From Sphingopyxis sp. MWB1 (GTDB lineage: Bacteria; Pseudomonadota; Alphaproteobacteria; Sphingomonadales; Sphingomonadaceae): a stretch of 64,000 bases of DNA. Positions 43,652-52,054 of the stretch are shown here, piece by piece. A program made the position numbers and the translations under genes. The notes beneath the pieces are model-generated. The model did not search any database. It was not told where the DNA came from and saw only the letters and a list, made by a program, of their open reading frames with translations. The stretch spans positions 620,001 to 684,000 of the forward strand of contig NZ_JQFJ01000002.1 of NCBI RefSeq assembly GCF_000763945.1. Direction: 5' to 3'. Position 1 is the first letter of the stretch; each line of letters opens with the position of its first letter.

Positions 43652-44419
43652 ATGAGGCAATTTTCTCGACATCGTCGCCCCGCAGGGCAAAATTCGCGCG
43701 GCCAGGGCATTCGTTTCTGGGGCCGCCATGCCGTTTTGGCGGCGCTCGGCAACCCCGACCGCCGGGTCAAGCGAATCTGGGGCACGCGCGAAGCGCTGGG
43801 CCAGCTCGACCTGCCGCCCGTCATACCGATCAGCTATGCCGATGTCGCCGATCTGGCGCGACTCGTGCCGCGTGATGCGCCGCATCAGGGACTGGTGGTG
43901 GAGGTCGATGCGCTCGACGGCTATCATCTCAGCGATATTCTGCAGGCCGAGGTCGATGCCGAAAGCAAGCGGCCGCTGATCATCCTCGATCAGGTCACCG
44001 ATCCGCATAATATCGGCGCCGTGCTGCGCTCCGCCGCCGCGTTCGACGCGGCGGCTATTATCACCCAGGATCGTCACAGCCCGCCTGAAAGCGGCGTCAT
44101 TGCACGCGCAGCATCGGGGGCGCTGGAAAGCGTGCCCTGGGTGCGCGTCGTGAACCTGTCACGCGCGCTCGAAGAAATTGCCGAAGCGCAATATTGGCGC
44201 ATCGGCCTGATGGGCGATACGCAGACAACGCTCGCCGAAACCCTCGATGGCAGCAAGGTGGCGCTGGTGCTGGGGTCCGAAGGCGACGGGATGCGGCACA
44301 ATGTCATGGAACATTGCGACGTGCTCGCCCGCCTGCCCATTTCGCCGCGCATGGAGAGTTTGAATATCTCGAACGCTGCCGCGATTGCCCTTTACGCCGT
44401 AGCCACGGCGGCGGCCTAA
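43652..44419 (+). CDS. rlmB: TrmH/RlmB-type rRNA 2'-O-methyltransferase
   Basis: A 255-aa SPOUT methyltransferase from ATG 43652. N-terminal L30e-like domain (FWGRHAVLAALGNPDRRVKRIW) and SpoU motifs LDQVTDPHNIGAVLRSA, VALVLGSEGDGMRH and LPISPRMESLNISNAAAIALY. RlmB methylates G2251 of 23S rRNA; the exact target here is inferred from the family. Confidence 0.9.
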   Translation: MRQFSRHRRPAGQNSRGQGIRFWGRHAVLAALGNPDRRVKRIWGTREALGQLDLPPVIPISYADVADLARLVPRDAPHQGLVVEVDALDGYHLSDILQAEVDAESKRPLIILDQVTDPHNIGAVLRSAAAFDAAAIITQDRHSPPESGVIARAASGALESVPWVRVVNLSRALEEIAEAQYWRIGLMGDTQTTLAETLDGSKVALVLGSEGDGMRHNVMEHCDVLARLPISPRMESLNISNAAAIALYAVATAAA

Positions 44420-44451
44420 GTTCAAACGCCGCCACCGCGAAGGCGGGGCAT

Positions 44452-44562
44452 CGTCATTGCGAGGCGCCCGGATGCAATCCGGGAGCCGAAGCAATCTCCA
44501 GCTATCGGCACATCACGACGATAGCGGGAGATTGCTTCGTCGCTGCGCTCCTCGCCATGACG
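44452..44562. repeat. REP-like palindromic element (long copy)
   Basis: A 111-bp hairpin-forming element: CGTCATTGCGAGG ... GAAGCAATCTCCAGCTATCG, then CGATAGCGGGAGATTGCTTC ... CCTCGCCATGACG. An inner CCCGGAT/ATCCGGG hairpin lies in the left arm. The ends match the short copy at 28211. No transposase is adjacent. Confidence 0.82.
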
Positions 44563-44628
44563 CAACCGATGCGCGAAGGCAGCCGGACAGGGCACCAACC
44601 TTGCCCCCGCCGTCGCGGGGCAACGCGA

Positions 44629-44946
44629 TCAATCCTCTTCGGCGATACGGACCTTCAGCCCGTCGAGCGCGTCGGTAAAGGGAATCTGGCACGACAGCCG
44701 CGAATTGGCGTCACGGTCCGTCGTCGAATCGAGCAGATCATCCTCGTCTTCGCTTATCGCGGGAATCGCATCCTTGTTGCCCGCTTCGACATGAACATGG
44801 CAGGTCGCGCAGGAACAGCATCCGCCGCACAGCGCCAGCAATTCATCAAAGCCCGCGTCGCGGATATTCTCCATCACGGTCAGGCTGGTGTCGCCCTCGA
44901 TCTCATGTTCGGTTCCATCACGCGTCACCACAATCAGCTTGGCCAT
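44629..44946 (-). CDS. 2Fe-2S ferredoxin
   Basis: A 105-aa adrenodoxin/ISC-type ferredoxin from ATG 44946. Cluster ligands lie in [11 protein letters not shown] with the fourth Cys in [15 protein letters not shown]. The family donates electrons to oxygenases or Fe-S assembly. There is no oxygenase in the immediate neighbourhood, but the Rieske and FAD oxygenases at 60-64 kb would need such a donor. Confidence 0.93.
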   Translation of the reverse strand: MAKLIVVTRDGTEHEIEGDTSLTVMENIRDAGFDELLALCGGCCSCATCHVHVEAGNKDAIPAISEDEDDLLDSTTDRDANSRLSCQIPFTDALDGLKVRIAEED

Positions 44947-44992
44947 GCTCATCCCCAATTATTTGTGTCGGGGGCGCTATGTCGCGCGTTGC

Positions 44993-45664
44993 ATGGCAAA
45001 TCAAGACTTGCTACGCCCAGAGCCGGGAACAAAAGGAGAATATGCGGTGGGCCTCAGTCAGGAAGAGCTGAATCGCGGCATTGATGCGCTGGCCGCACGC
45101 GATAGCAATTTCGCGCGCGCGCTCGGCCATGCCGGCTATCCCCCGCCGCGCATTCGTCCGCCGGGCTATACCACCTTGCTGCGTACCATCGTCGGCCAGC
45201 AGGTCAGCGTCGCTGCGGCGACGTCGATCTGGAACAAGCTCGAAGCCGCTTTTGGTGAAGGCTGCCCGGTGGAGGCCATTGCCGCCGCGGATTTTGATGC
45301 GCTGCGCGCCTGCGGCCTGTCGGGGCAAAAGCAAAGCTATGCCAAAAGCCTGGCGGAGCTCATTATCGCGGGCGAACTCGACGTCAGCGCCCTGCCCGCC
45401 GATGATGAGGAAGCCATCGCCTTGCTCACCAAGGTGAAGGGGATCGGTCGCTGGTCGGCGGAAATCTATCTGCTCTTTGCCGAGGGACGCCCCGATATCT
45501 GGCCTGCGGGCGACTTGGCGGTGCAAGAAGCCATTGGCCGTATTTTTCAGCTCGGCGCCCGCCCCAGTGAAAAACAGACGCGCGAACTGGGCGAGGTCTG
45601 GCGCCCCTATCGGGGCGCGGCAGCGATTTTCAGCTGGCATTGCTATAATATGGACGTGATCTGA
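44993..45664 (+). CDS. alkA: DNA-3-methyladenine glycosylase II
   Basis: A 223-aa HhH-GPD glycosylase. Start ATG 44993; a GTG at 45047 with AGGAG eight bases upstream is a real alternative. Motifs: TTLLRTIVGQQVSVAAATSIW, the HhH VKGIGRWSAEIYLLF and catalytic Asp in WPAGDLAVQEAIGRI. It removes alkylated bases. It lacks the AlkA N-terminal domain, so it is the short form. Confidence 0.92.
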   Translation: MANQDLLRPEPGTKGEYAVGLSQEELNRGIDALAARDSNFARALGHAGYPPPRIRPPGYTTLLRTIVGQQVSVAAATSIWNKLEAAFGEGCPVEAIAAADFDALRACGLSGQKQSYAKSLAELIIAGELDVSALPADDEEAIALLTKVKGIGRWSAEIYLLFAEGRPDIWPAGDLAVQEAIGRIFQLGARPSEKQTRELGEVWRPYRGAAAIFSWHCYNMDVI

Positions 45665-45729
45665 GGAAATTGCGGCGGCTTGACGCCATGACTGGACGCG
45701 GGGGCCCGCTCCCGCTAACGGCCTGCCGC

Positions 45730-45936
45730 ATGGCTATTACCGCAACCATCATGAACAGTTCCACCGGACAGCCCATCCAGCAGATGCGCTTTGAACGCAT
45801 GCCCAAGCCGTGGGCAAGCTTCACCCTCGCTTCGGGCGAGATGGTCACTGCGCAGCGCATCGACGTGGGCAAGCCCCCGCCGGGAAAATTCGCCGCGCCT
45901 ATTCACATTTGGGTGACCTCGAAACAGGCGGGCTGA
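45730..45936 (+). CDS. Small hypothetical protein
   Basis: A 68-aa protein from ATG 45730: MAITATIMNSSTGQPIQQM ... PGKFAAPIHIWVTSKQAG. No family known. A longer ATG at 45670 is less likely. It lies just after alkA on the same strand. Codon use is normal for the genome, but the evidence is modest. Confidence 0.5.
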   Translation: MAITATIMNSSTGQPIQQMRFERMPKPWASFTLASGEMVTAQRIDVGKPPPGKFAAPIHIWVTSKQAG

Positions 45937-46069
45937 GCGCGCGCGCGTCGGCGATCACCCGCCCCTGTTCGGTAAGATCAAACGCTGCGAGAGCTGAAGA
46001 CGGCTTTCTCGCTCCGCTTCTCACAATAATGCCTGAAATTCATGAGGGCGAGCGACACGGTCGCCCGGA

Positions 46070-47077
46070 TCAGGGAAGCGGCACCAGCTCGATCCGTTCC
46101 TCGCTGGTTGCACTGCGCCGGGCGATGCCGTTCAATTCCAGCGCCGTGACAAAGCCCTCGACATCGCCGGTTTCGAACACACCGACAATGCGGCGGTCGG
46201 GGGCCGCGCCGCCTGCAAATTCCAGCTTGCGGTCCGAATAGCGGTTCACCTGTGCGATGGCGTCGGCCAGCCGGTCGTGCATGAAGATCAGCCGCCCTTC
46301 GGTCCAGCTCGTTTCCTTGTCGACATCGACCCGGTTCAGCGTCCAGTTACGGTCCGCGCCGATGACGAGGCGCCGCCCCGGCACCATGTCGGTGCCATTG
46401 CCTCCCCCCGCGACGCCATCTTCGACGCGGACCTTGCCTTCGGCCAATATGACCCCGACCTCACCATCTTCAAAGCTGACCTCAAATGCTGTGCCGACGG
46501 CGCGGATACGCTTGCCGCCGGCGCGGACGATGAAGGGGCGCGCGCGGTCGGGCGCAACGCGGAAATAGGCGCGCCCGTCAACCAGTTCGACCAGTCGCTC
46601 GCCCGGCGTGTCGTCAAAGCGGATTTCCGTATCGGAATCGAGCGTCACTTCCGATCCATCGGTCAGGGTAACTGTCGTGCGCTGCCCGGTGGCGGTATGA
46701 AAGGTCTGATCAACCGCGCTTTCATTTTGCGACAAGAGCTGCCAGCTCAGCGACCCCAGCGCGACCATCAGCAGGATCGAGGCGGCAATGGCCAACGCCC
46801 GCCAGCGGCGCGCCGGGGCCTCTGCCTGCGCTTCCGCCTCCGTCTCCGCAGGCGCCAGAGCCTCGCGACCGAGCGCAGGATCGTTGATCGCAGCGCCCGC
46901 GATGCTCCAGGCGCGGTCGATCGACTGATAGGCGCGGCGATGTGCTTCCGATTGCTCCAGCCATTGCTGGAAACGAAAATCATCCTCCGCGCTCATGTCT
47001 CCCGACAGGCGCAGGTTGAACCAATGCGCCGCTTCGGACCGGAGCGCCGCCGGATTGTGAAAAGAGCCGTCGGTCAT
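46070..47077 (-). CDS. FecR-family anti-sigma factor
   Basis: A 335-aa protein overlapping the sigma gene by 4 bp. The cytoplasmic DUF4880-like start reads RSEAAHWFNLRLSGDMSAEDDFRFQQWL, then one membrane segment (LAIAASILLMVALGSL), then the periplasmic FecR domain (VTLTDGSEVTLDSDTEIRF, YFRVAPDRARPFIVRAGGKRIRAVGTAFEV) and a C-terminal STN-like part (INRYSDRKLEFAG). It should hold the ECF sigma inactive until the TonB receptor signals. Confidence 0.93.
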   Translation of the reverse strand: MTDGSFHNPAALRSEAAHWFNLRLSGDMSAEDDFRFQQWLEQSEAHRRAYQSIDRAWSIAGAAINDPALGREALAPAETEAEAQAEAPARRWRALAIAASILLMVALGSLSWQLLSQNESAVDQTFHTATGQRTTVTLTDGSEVTLDSDTEIRFDDTPGERLVELVDGRAYFRVAPDRARPFIVRAGGKRIRAVGTAFEVSFEDGEVGVILAEGKVRVEDGVAGGGNGTDMVPGRRLVIGADRNWTLNRVDVDKETSWTEGRLIFMHDRLADAIAQVNRYSDRKLEFAGGAAPDRRIVGVFETGDVEGFVTALELNGIARRSATSEERIELVPLP

Positions 47078-47616
47078 GGGTCCATCTCCATTTCCTCGGC
47101 AATGCGGGTGAGCGCGCGGTGCATCAATTCCTTCACTGAATGTTTGGAAATACCCATCCGCCGGGCGATGGCCTGATAGGTCATATGTTCAAAGCGGTGG
47201 AGTTCAAACGCCTGCCGCGCGCGGGGCGGCAGATTGACGATCGCCTGCACCACGCGGCGATATTCATCCTGTCCGATTGCGATGCGTTCGGGTGAGAGGG
47301 GGTCCCCGATTTCATAACCGGGGAGCCAGGCCTGGCTGAGCGCGCTTTTATGTGCGGCCTGTTTGCGATAGCGGCTGGCCAATACATTACGCGCCGTAGC
47401 AAAAAGATAGCCTTCGACATTATCAATGGGCGCGGCGAAACGCGCGGCTTGCAGGCGAAGGAACACATCCTGCACCAGATCATCGACGTCCGCCTCCGGC
47501 GCGCGGCGGCGAAAGAAGCTGCGCAGCCCCGGGGCATAGGCGGTGATCCATGCCTCCAGATCAGGGTCGGGCCGCGGTGCCGCCATCGTCAGATATTGCC
47601 TTTCCAGCGCCTGCAT
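47074..47616 (-). CDS. ECF sigma factor, FecI type
   Basis: About 180 aa. Region 2 PDLEAWITAYAPGLRSFFRRRAP, DVDDLVQDVFLRLQAARF; region 4 LPPRARQAFELHRFEHMTYQ then AIARRMGISKHSVKELMHRALTRI. The longest frame starts at a TTG at 47733, but that codon lies inside the promoter element, so translation must begin downstream. ATG 47616 has AGAGG two bases before it. ATGs at 47670 and 47586 are alternatives. Partner of the overlapping FecR gene. Confidence 0.9.
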   Translation of the reverse strand: MQALERQYLTMAAPRPDPDLEAWITAYAPGLRSFFRRRAPEADVDDLVQDVFLRLQAARFAAPIDNVEGYLFATARNVLASRYRKQAAHKSALSQAWLPGYEIGDPLSPERIAIGQDEYRRVVQAIVNLPPRARQAFELHRFEHMTYQAIARRMGISKHSVKELMHRALTRIAEEMEMDP

Positions 47617-47716
47617 ATCCTCTTGCTCATTCCTTTGCGATTCCTCCCTACCTTGCCGGCCCAGCCTCATCCCATTTTTCTCGCCGCCCCCTGTGCGCCG
47701 GAGGCTTACCCTTTCA

Positions 47717-47745
47717 AGACGCACGCCAGCCAAAAGAGGGGGGAT
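47717..47745 (-). promoter_or_regulatory. ECF-type promoter, sigma gene copy
   Basis: Reads on the minus strand as ATCCCCCCTCTTTTG, 8 variable bases, GCGTCT. The same 15-mer, spacing and 6-mer occur at 47825 and 51277. I read the first block as the -35 region and GCGTCT as the -10. Autoregulation of the sigma gene is implied. Confidence 0.75.
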
Positions 47746-47824
47746 AAAAAAAGCGCCGAAGAAAAAAATTTTTCGCAGTTAGCCTAGGCTTACATTAACA
47801 TCACTGAAAATAATGCAGACGCCC

Positions 47825-47853
47825 ATCCCCCCTCTTTTGGCTGGCATGCGTCT
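47825..47853 (+). promoter_or_regulatory. ECF-type promoter, TonB receptor copy
   Basis: ATCCCCCCTCTTTTG, GCTGGCAT, GCGTCT on the plus strand, 75 bp before the receptor ATG at 47929. It is divergent from the sigma gene copy. Confidence 0.78.
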
Positions 47854-47928
47854 AGCAGGATGACACCGGCGAACGGCGTCACAAACAAAGCGGGAAAAAC
47901 CCCGCGCGAACAAACAGGGGAGAGGGAC

Positions 47929-50900
47929 ATGCAGTTGCATGCATCTGATTTGCGTAAATTTCTGTTGGGTGGGGTAGCGGTCGGCTGCATGGCGCTGGCG
48001 TCGGCGCCCGCGACGGCGCATGAAAATGCCTATGCGCGCGAAGGCGCGGTCAGCTATCGCATTCCGGCGCAACCGCTGGGCCGCGCGCTGCGCGATTTCG
48101 GCCTGCAGAGCGGCATGACCATTTTGGCCGACACGATGATCGTCAATGGCAAGCGCAGCCAGAGCCTCAGCGCCAAGACCGACGCCGAAAGCGCGCTGCG
48201 CGTGCTGCTGGGGGGCACGGGACTCAGCTTTCGGCGCGACGGCAATATTTTCGTGGTCCAGCCGGCGGGAAACGCCGCGGCGCCCGCCGCGCGCGCGGAA
48301 AATGACGCCGAGATCGTCGTCACCGCGCAAAAGCGCGAGGAAAGGCTGATCGACGTTCCCATCGCCATCAGCGCCTTTTCCCCCGAAGCGCTCGACGAGA
48401 AAAAGGTGGAGGGCGGCGCCGAGCTGGTCCGCACCGTTCCCAATGTGAATTTTTCGAAGAGCAATTTCTCGGGCTATGATTTCACCATTCGCGGGATCGG
48501 GACTAAGGCGATCTCCGCATCGAGCGACCCGGCGGTCGCGGTCAGCTTCAACAACACGCCGCTGATCCGCAATCGCCTGTTCGAACAGGAATTTTTCGAC
48601 CTCGAACGCGTCGAGGTGCTGCGCGGGCCGCAGGGCACGCTTTATGGCCGCAACGCCACCGGCGGCGTCGTCAACATTATTCCCGCCATGCCCGTCTATG
48701 AATTTGAAGCCATGGCAAAGGGCGAAGTCGGCAGTTTCGACACAAGGCGCCTGAGCGGCATGGTCAATGTGCCGCTCAGCGACAGCTTCGCCGTGCGCGC
48801 GGCGGGCGCGATGACGAAACGCGACGGTTTCGATTACAACAGCTTCACCCAAAAGCATGTCAACGACCGCGACCTCTGGTCAACCCGCGTGTCGGCGCAA
48901 TGGGAACCCAATGACGATTTCAAGGCCAGCTTCGTCTGGCAGCATTTCGAAGAGGATGACCAGCGCTCGCGCACCGGCAAACAGCTTTGCACCCGCGACC
49001 CGGGGCCGGAGATGTTGAACGACACGCCCGTTCCTATCCATTTGCGCGGCAAGCTGAGCCAGGGCTGCCTGCCCGGTTCGCTCTATGACGATGCCGCTTT
49101 TGGCGCGCCCAATGCGTCCAGCTTTGCCTTCGTGTATGCCGCCGACGCATTGATTGACCTTGGAAACATCTTTGATCCGGGGGCCGGTCGCAACAATGCC
49201 GTTCCCGTCATCGATGCCACCCGCGACCCCTATGCCAATGTCGTACAATCGCGCAACTTACGCGAAATTTCGACCAGCTACGATCCGTTGTTTCGCGCCA
49301 AAAATGATGTGTTCCAGCTCAATCTGGAGGCGGGTGTCGGCGACCTGCGCCTCTACTCCCAAACCGCTTATTCGCGCGACCGCTATTATTCCTCGCAAGA
49401 CTATAATCGTTTTGTTTCGGCCCCCCTTTTCAACGATTCCACCGATCCCAACCTCGTAAACCCTCATGGGCTCCCCCTGAGCGTCCCTGGCCCTACACCG
49501 GGCGGCATTTATACCGACCCCCAGCTTGGCCCTTCGGATCGTATGATTGCGGTGGACCTCAATAGATCGCGCAACTCGCAGTGGTCGCAGGAATTGCGCC
49601 TGCAATCCGACTATGCGGGCCCCTTTAATTTCAGCATCGGCGCCAATGCCCTGAACTTCAAATCACAGGATGATTATTATGTTTTCAGCAATATTTTTAG
49701 CCTGCTAGCTGAATACGCCTATAATCGTCATCCCGACCGCACTATCAATGGCATTGCAACCCAAAATTGCGATGGCCCCAATGAAGCACGCGAATGCGTC
49801 TATGTCGATCCCAACCCAATCGACCAGATTAATGGCGAAGGGCATAATTATTTCCGCAGCAAAAATGTCGTGCAAACCCGGTCGTGGGCGCTGTTCGGCG
49901 AAGCCTATTGGGAGATTGCTCCCGATGTAAAGCTGACCGCCGGTGCGCGCTATACCAATGACAAGAAGAAATCGACGCCCTATCCCAGCCAGCTTCTTCT
50001 GGGAGCAGAGCAATTTGGTAAAGTAACAGGGGAATCGAGCGGTGGACGGATCAGCCGGGGCTATCCCGCGTTGCCCCCCGTACATCAGAAATGGGAGGCT
50101 TTTACCGGGCGGCTCGTCATCGACTGGAACCCGCAGACCAGTTTCAGCGACGATACATTGCTCTATGCCTCCGCCTCGCGCGGCTACAAGGGCGGCGGAT
50201 CGAACCCGCCACGCGTCGATATCGACCCCAAGGTCATCCAATATCAACCGCTCGCGGAAACCTTTGAGCCCGAATATGTCAACGCCTTTGAAGTGGGGAT
50301 GAAGAACAGCTTTGACGGCGGACGCTTGATGCTCAATGCCACTGCCTTCCTCAATCTGTACAAGGATTATCAGGTTTCGCAGATTGTCGATCGCATTGCG
50401 CTCAACGAAAATTTCGATGCGACGACCTGGGGGCTGGAACTGGAGGCGGCATGGCGCCCGACGCGCAATTTCCGCATCGACAGCAATTTGGGCTATTTGC
50501 GCACGCGCATTGGCAAGGGCGAACAGTCGATCGACGTGATGAACCGCACCCAGGGCAATGAGGATTGGGTGGTGGTTCGCCCGCAACTTGGCGTGCCATC
50601 CAATTGCATCGCCCCAAAAGAAAAGGTGGAAGCCATTCTGAACTCCCCCTTTGCGGGACCCGGGAATCTGGGTGATTTGATGATCTCGGCACTATGTGCC
50701 GGGTCGAAACGCTATGGCAGCTTCAGCCCCAACGTCGACACTCGCCTCCGCTGGGACCGCTTTCTGGGCTTCACGCATGACCCGCTCACCGATGCTCCCA
50801 ATGGTGGGCGCGGTTTCTATGCCGACCTCAGCGGCAATGAACTGCCCAATTCACCGCGTTATACCTTCAATATCGGTGCCCAATATACATTCTTCATGGA

Positions 50901-51186
50901 TGATTGGAATCTCACCTTCCGCGGTGATTATTATCGGCAGGGAAAAAGCTTCGCGCGCGTCTACAACACGGAATATGACCGGTTGAGAAGCTGGGACAAT
51001 GCCAATCTGGCGGTCACGCTCGAGCGGCCTGAATCGCAGTTTGCAATGCAGCTTTATGTCAAAAATCTGTTCAACGACACGCCGATCACCAACACCTTCA
51101 CCAACAGCGACGATACGGGGCTGAGCGCCAATATCTTCACGCTCGACCCGCGCATCATCGGGTTCAATGTATCCAAGAAATTCTAG
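47929..51186 (+). CDS. TonB-dependent receptor with STN signalling domain
   Basis: A 1085-aa outer-membrane receptor from ATG 47929 after GGGGAGAGGGAC. Signal peptide to about residue 30, then a secretin/TonB short N-terminal (STN) domain, about 40-115 (YRIPAQPLGRALRDFGLQSG, LSAKTDAESALRVLLGGTGL). TonB box EIVVTAQKREE, plug with SGYDFTIRGIG and VEVLRGPQGTLYGRNATGGVV, large barrel ending IGFNVSKKF. The STN domain binds FecR, so the receptor should both import a ligand and signal. The ligand is unknown; the barrel is of the large IroN/CirA-like or pesticin-like class common in sphingomonads. Confidence 0.95.
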   Translation: MQLHASDLRKFLLGGVAVGCMALASAPATAHENAYAREGAVSYRIPAQPLGRALRDFGLQSGMTILADTMIVNGKRSQSLSAKTDAESALRVLLGGTGLSFRRDGNIFVVQPAGNAAAPAARAENDAEIVVTAQKREERLIDVPIAISAFSPEALDEKKVEGGAELVRTVPNVNFSKSNFSGYDFTIRGIGTKAISASSDPAVAVSFNNTPLIRNRLFEQEFFDLERVEVLRGPQGTLYGRNATGGVVNIIPAMPVYEFEAMAKGEVGSFDTRRLSGMVNVPLSDSFAVRAAGAMTKRDGFDYNSFTQKHVNDRDLWSTRVSAQWEPNDDFKASFVWQHFEEDDQRSRTGKQLCTRDPGPEMLNDTPVPIHLRGKLSQGCLPGSLYDDAAFGAPNASSFAFVYAADALIDLGNIFDPGAGRNNAVPVIDATRDPYANVVQSRNLREISTSYDPLFRAKNDVFQLNLEAGVGDLRLYSQTAYSRDRYYSSQDYNRFVSAPLFNDSTDPNLVNPHGLPLSVPGPTPGGIYTDPQLGPSDRMIAVDLNRSRNSQWSQELRLQSDYAGPFNFSIGANALNFKSQDDYYVFSNIFSLLAEYAYNRHPDRTINGIATQNCDGPNEARECVYVDPNPIDQINGEGHNYFRSKNVVQTRSWALFGEAYWEIAPDVKLTAGARYTNDKKKSTPYPSQLLLGAEQFGKVTGESSGGRISRGYPALPPVHQKWEAFTGRLVIDWNPQTSFSDDTLLYASASRGYKGGGSNPPRVDIDPKVIQYQPLAETFEPEYVNAFEVGMKNSFDGGRLMLNATAFLNLYKDYQVSQIVDRIALNENFDATTWGLELEAAWRPTRNFRIDSNLGYLRTRIGKGEQSIDVMNRTQGNEDWVVVRPQLGVPSNCIAPKEKVEAILNSPFAGPGNLGDLMISALCAGSKRYGSFSPNVDTRLRWDRFLGFTHDPLTDAPNGGRGFYADLSGNELPNSPRYTFNIGAQYTFFMDDWNLTFRGDYYRQGKSFARVYNTEYDRLRSWDNANLAVTLERPESQFAMQLYVKNLFNDTPITNTFTNSDDTGLSANIFTLDPRIIGFNVSKKF

Positions 51187-51213
51187 AGGTCCGGCACCGG
51201 CCGACTCCCTCCT

Positions 51214-51246
51214 GGGCGCGCTTTCGGGCGCGCCCTTTTTTTATTT
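51214..51246 (+). terminator. Terminator after TonB receptor gene
   Basis: 8-bp stem GGGCGCGC / GCGCGCCC with loop TTTCGG followed by a T run, 28 bp after the stop. Confidence 0.9.
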
Positions 51247-51276
51247 TTCGATTTTTTTCAGTTTTTTTGAGAAACC

Positions 51277-51305
51277 ATCCCCCCTCTTTTGTCCGGGCTG
51301 CGTCT
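51277..51305 (+). promoter_or_regulatory. ECF-type promoter, secreted-protein copy
   Basis: ATCCCCCCTCTTTTG, TCCGGGCT, GCGTCT, 61 bp before the ATG at 51367. The conserved blocks are identical to the sigma and receptor copies although the spacer differs, which argues for functional constraint. Confidence 0.78.
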
Positions 51306-51366
51306 TACAGGATGGAAAGACCAAAAGGGTCCTTCCGTTCACTGTAAATATGAGGAGAGGATTATC

Positions 51367-51867
51367 ATGAAGAAGTTCACGAAAATCTCCATCGCCACGC
51401 TGGCAGCGCTCAGCCTGACCCCGGCGACGGCGCTGGCTGGCACCTATTCGCCGTCGGGCGCGGGTTCGGCCAGCGGTCAGCAACTTGAGGTCCGGAAAGG
51501 CATGACGCTGAAATGCGATGTCAATGCCGGTATCAACTCGGATGGCACCATCTCCAGTTCGGGTGCTCCCAGCGGAACCGACATTACCAGCATCTCCCTG
51601 AGCAATGGCTCCTTCTGCGGTGCCGTCGCCTTTACCAACTTCCCCTATGACGTTTCCGCGACAAGCGGCACCGGCATCGTCATCCATGATGTTGTCGTGC
51701 AGGGAATCACGGGCGATTGCCGGGGCGATATGGCAGCGACCATGTCGGGCGGTGTGATCACCTTCAACCACGCCAACACCATCCCGTCGGACCCGCCGGG
51801 CGGTTCGCCGTGCAGCATGGCTGGCAGCATCACGACCAGCCCCACCGCTTCCTACACCTATCCCTGA
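51367..51867 (+). CDS. PraB-like small secreted protein
   Basis: A 166-aa protein after GAGGAGAGGATT. Signal peptide MKKFTKISIATLAALSLTP to ALA. The mature part is Ser/Thr/Gly-rich beta sequence with four Cys (LKCDVN, SFCGAV, GDCRGD, SPCSMAG) that could form two disulfides. The pattern resembles the PraB 'activator of alkane oxidation' family as I recall it; the function of those is poorly defined. It has its own ECF-type promoter and terminates before the second receptor-like gene. Confidence 0.6.
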   Translation: MKKFTKISIATLAALSLTPATALAGTYSPSGAGSASGQQLEVRKGMTLKCDVNAGINSDGTISSSGAPSGTDITSISLSNGSFCGAVAFTNFPYDVSATSGTGIVIHDVVVQGITGDCRGDMAATMSGGVITFNHANTIPSDPPGGSPCSMAGSITTSPTASYTYP

Positions 51868-52054
51868 CAGGCGCTGAAGCAAAAGGCCGTCTGCCCTTCT
51901 TTCCGGGGGCAGGCGGTTGCTGCTTTTCGCCGTTCTCCCCTCTCCCGATATTTGCAAGACCGTCCGCCATGGTCGGCGGAAGAGGCTGGACCCAAAGTCC
52001 CGCCACAGCATAATGGGGCGCCATGATTGCCAGAGAAGAAACATCCTGACTGTC

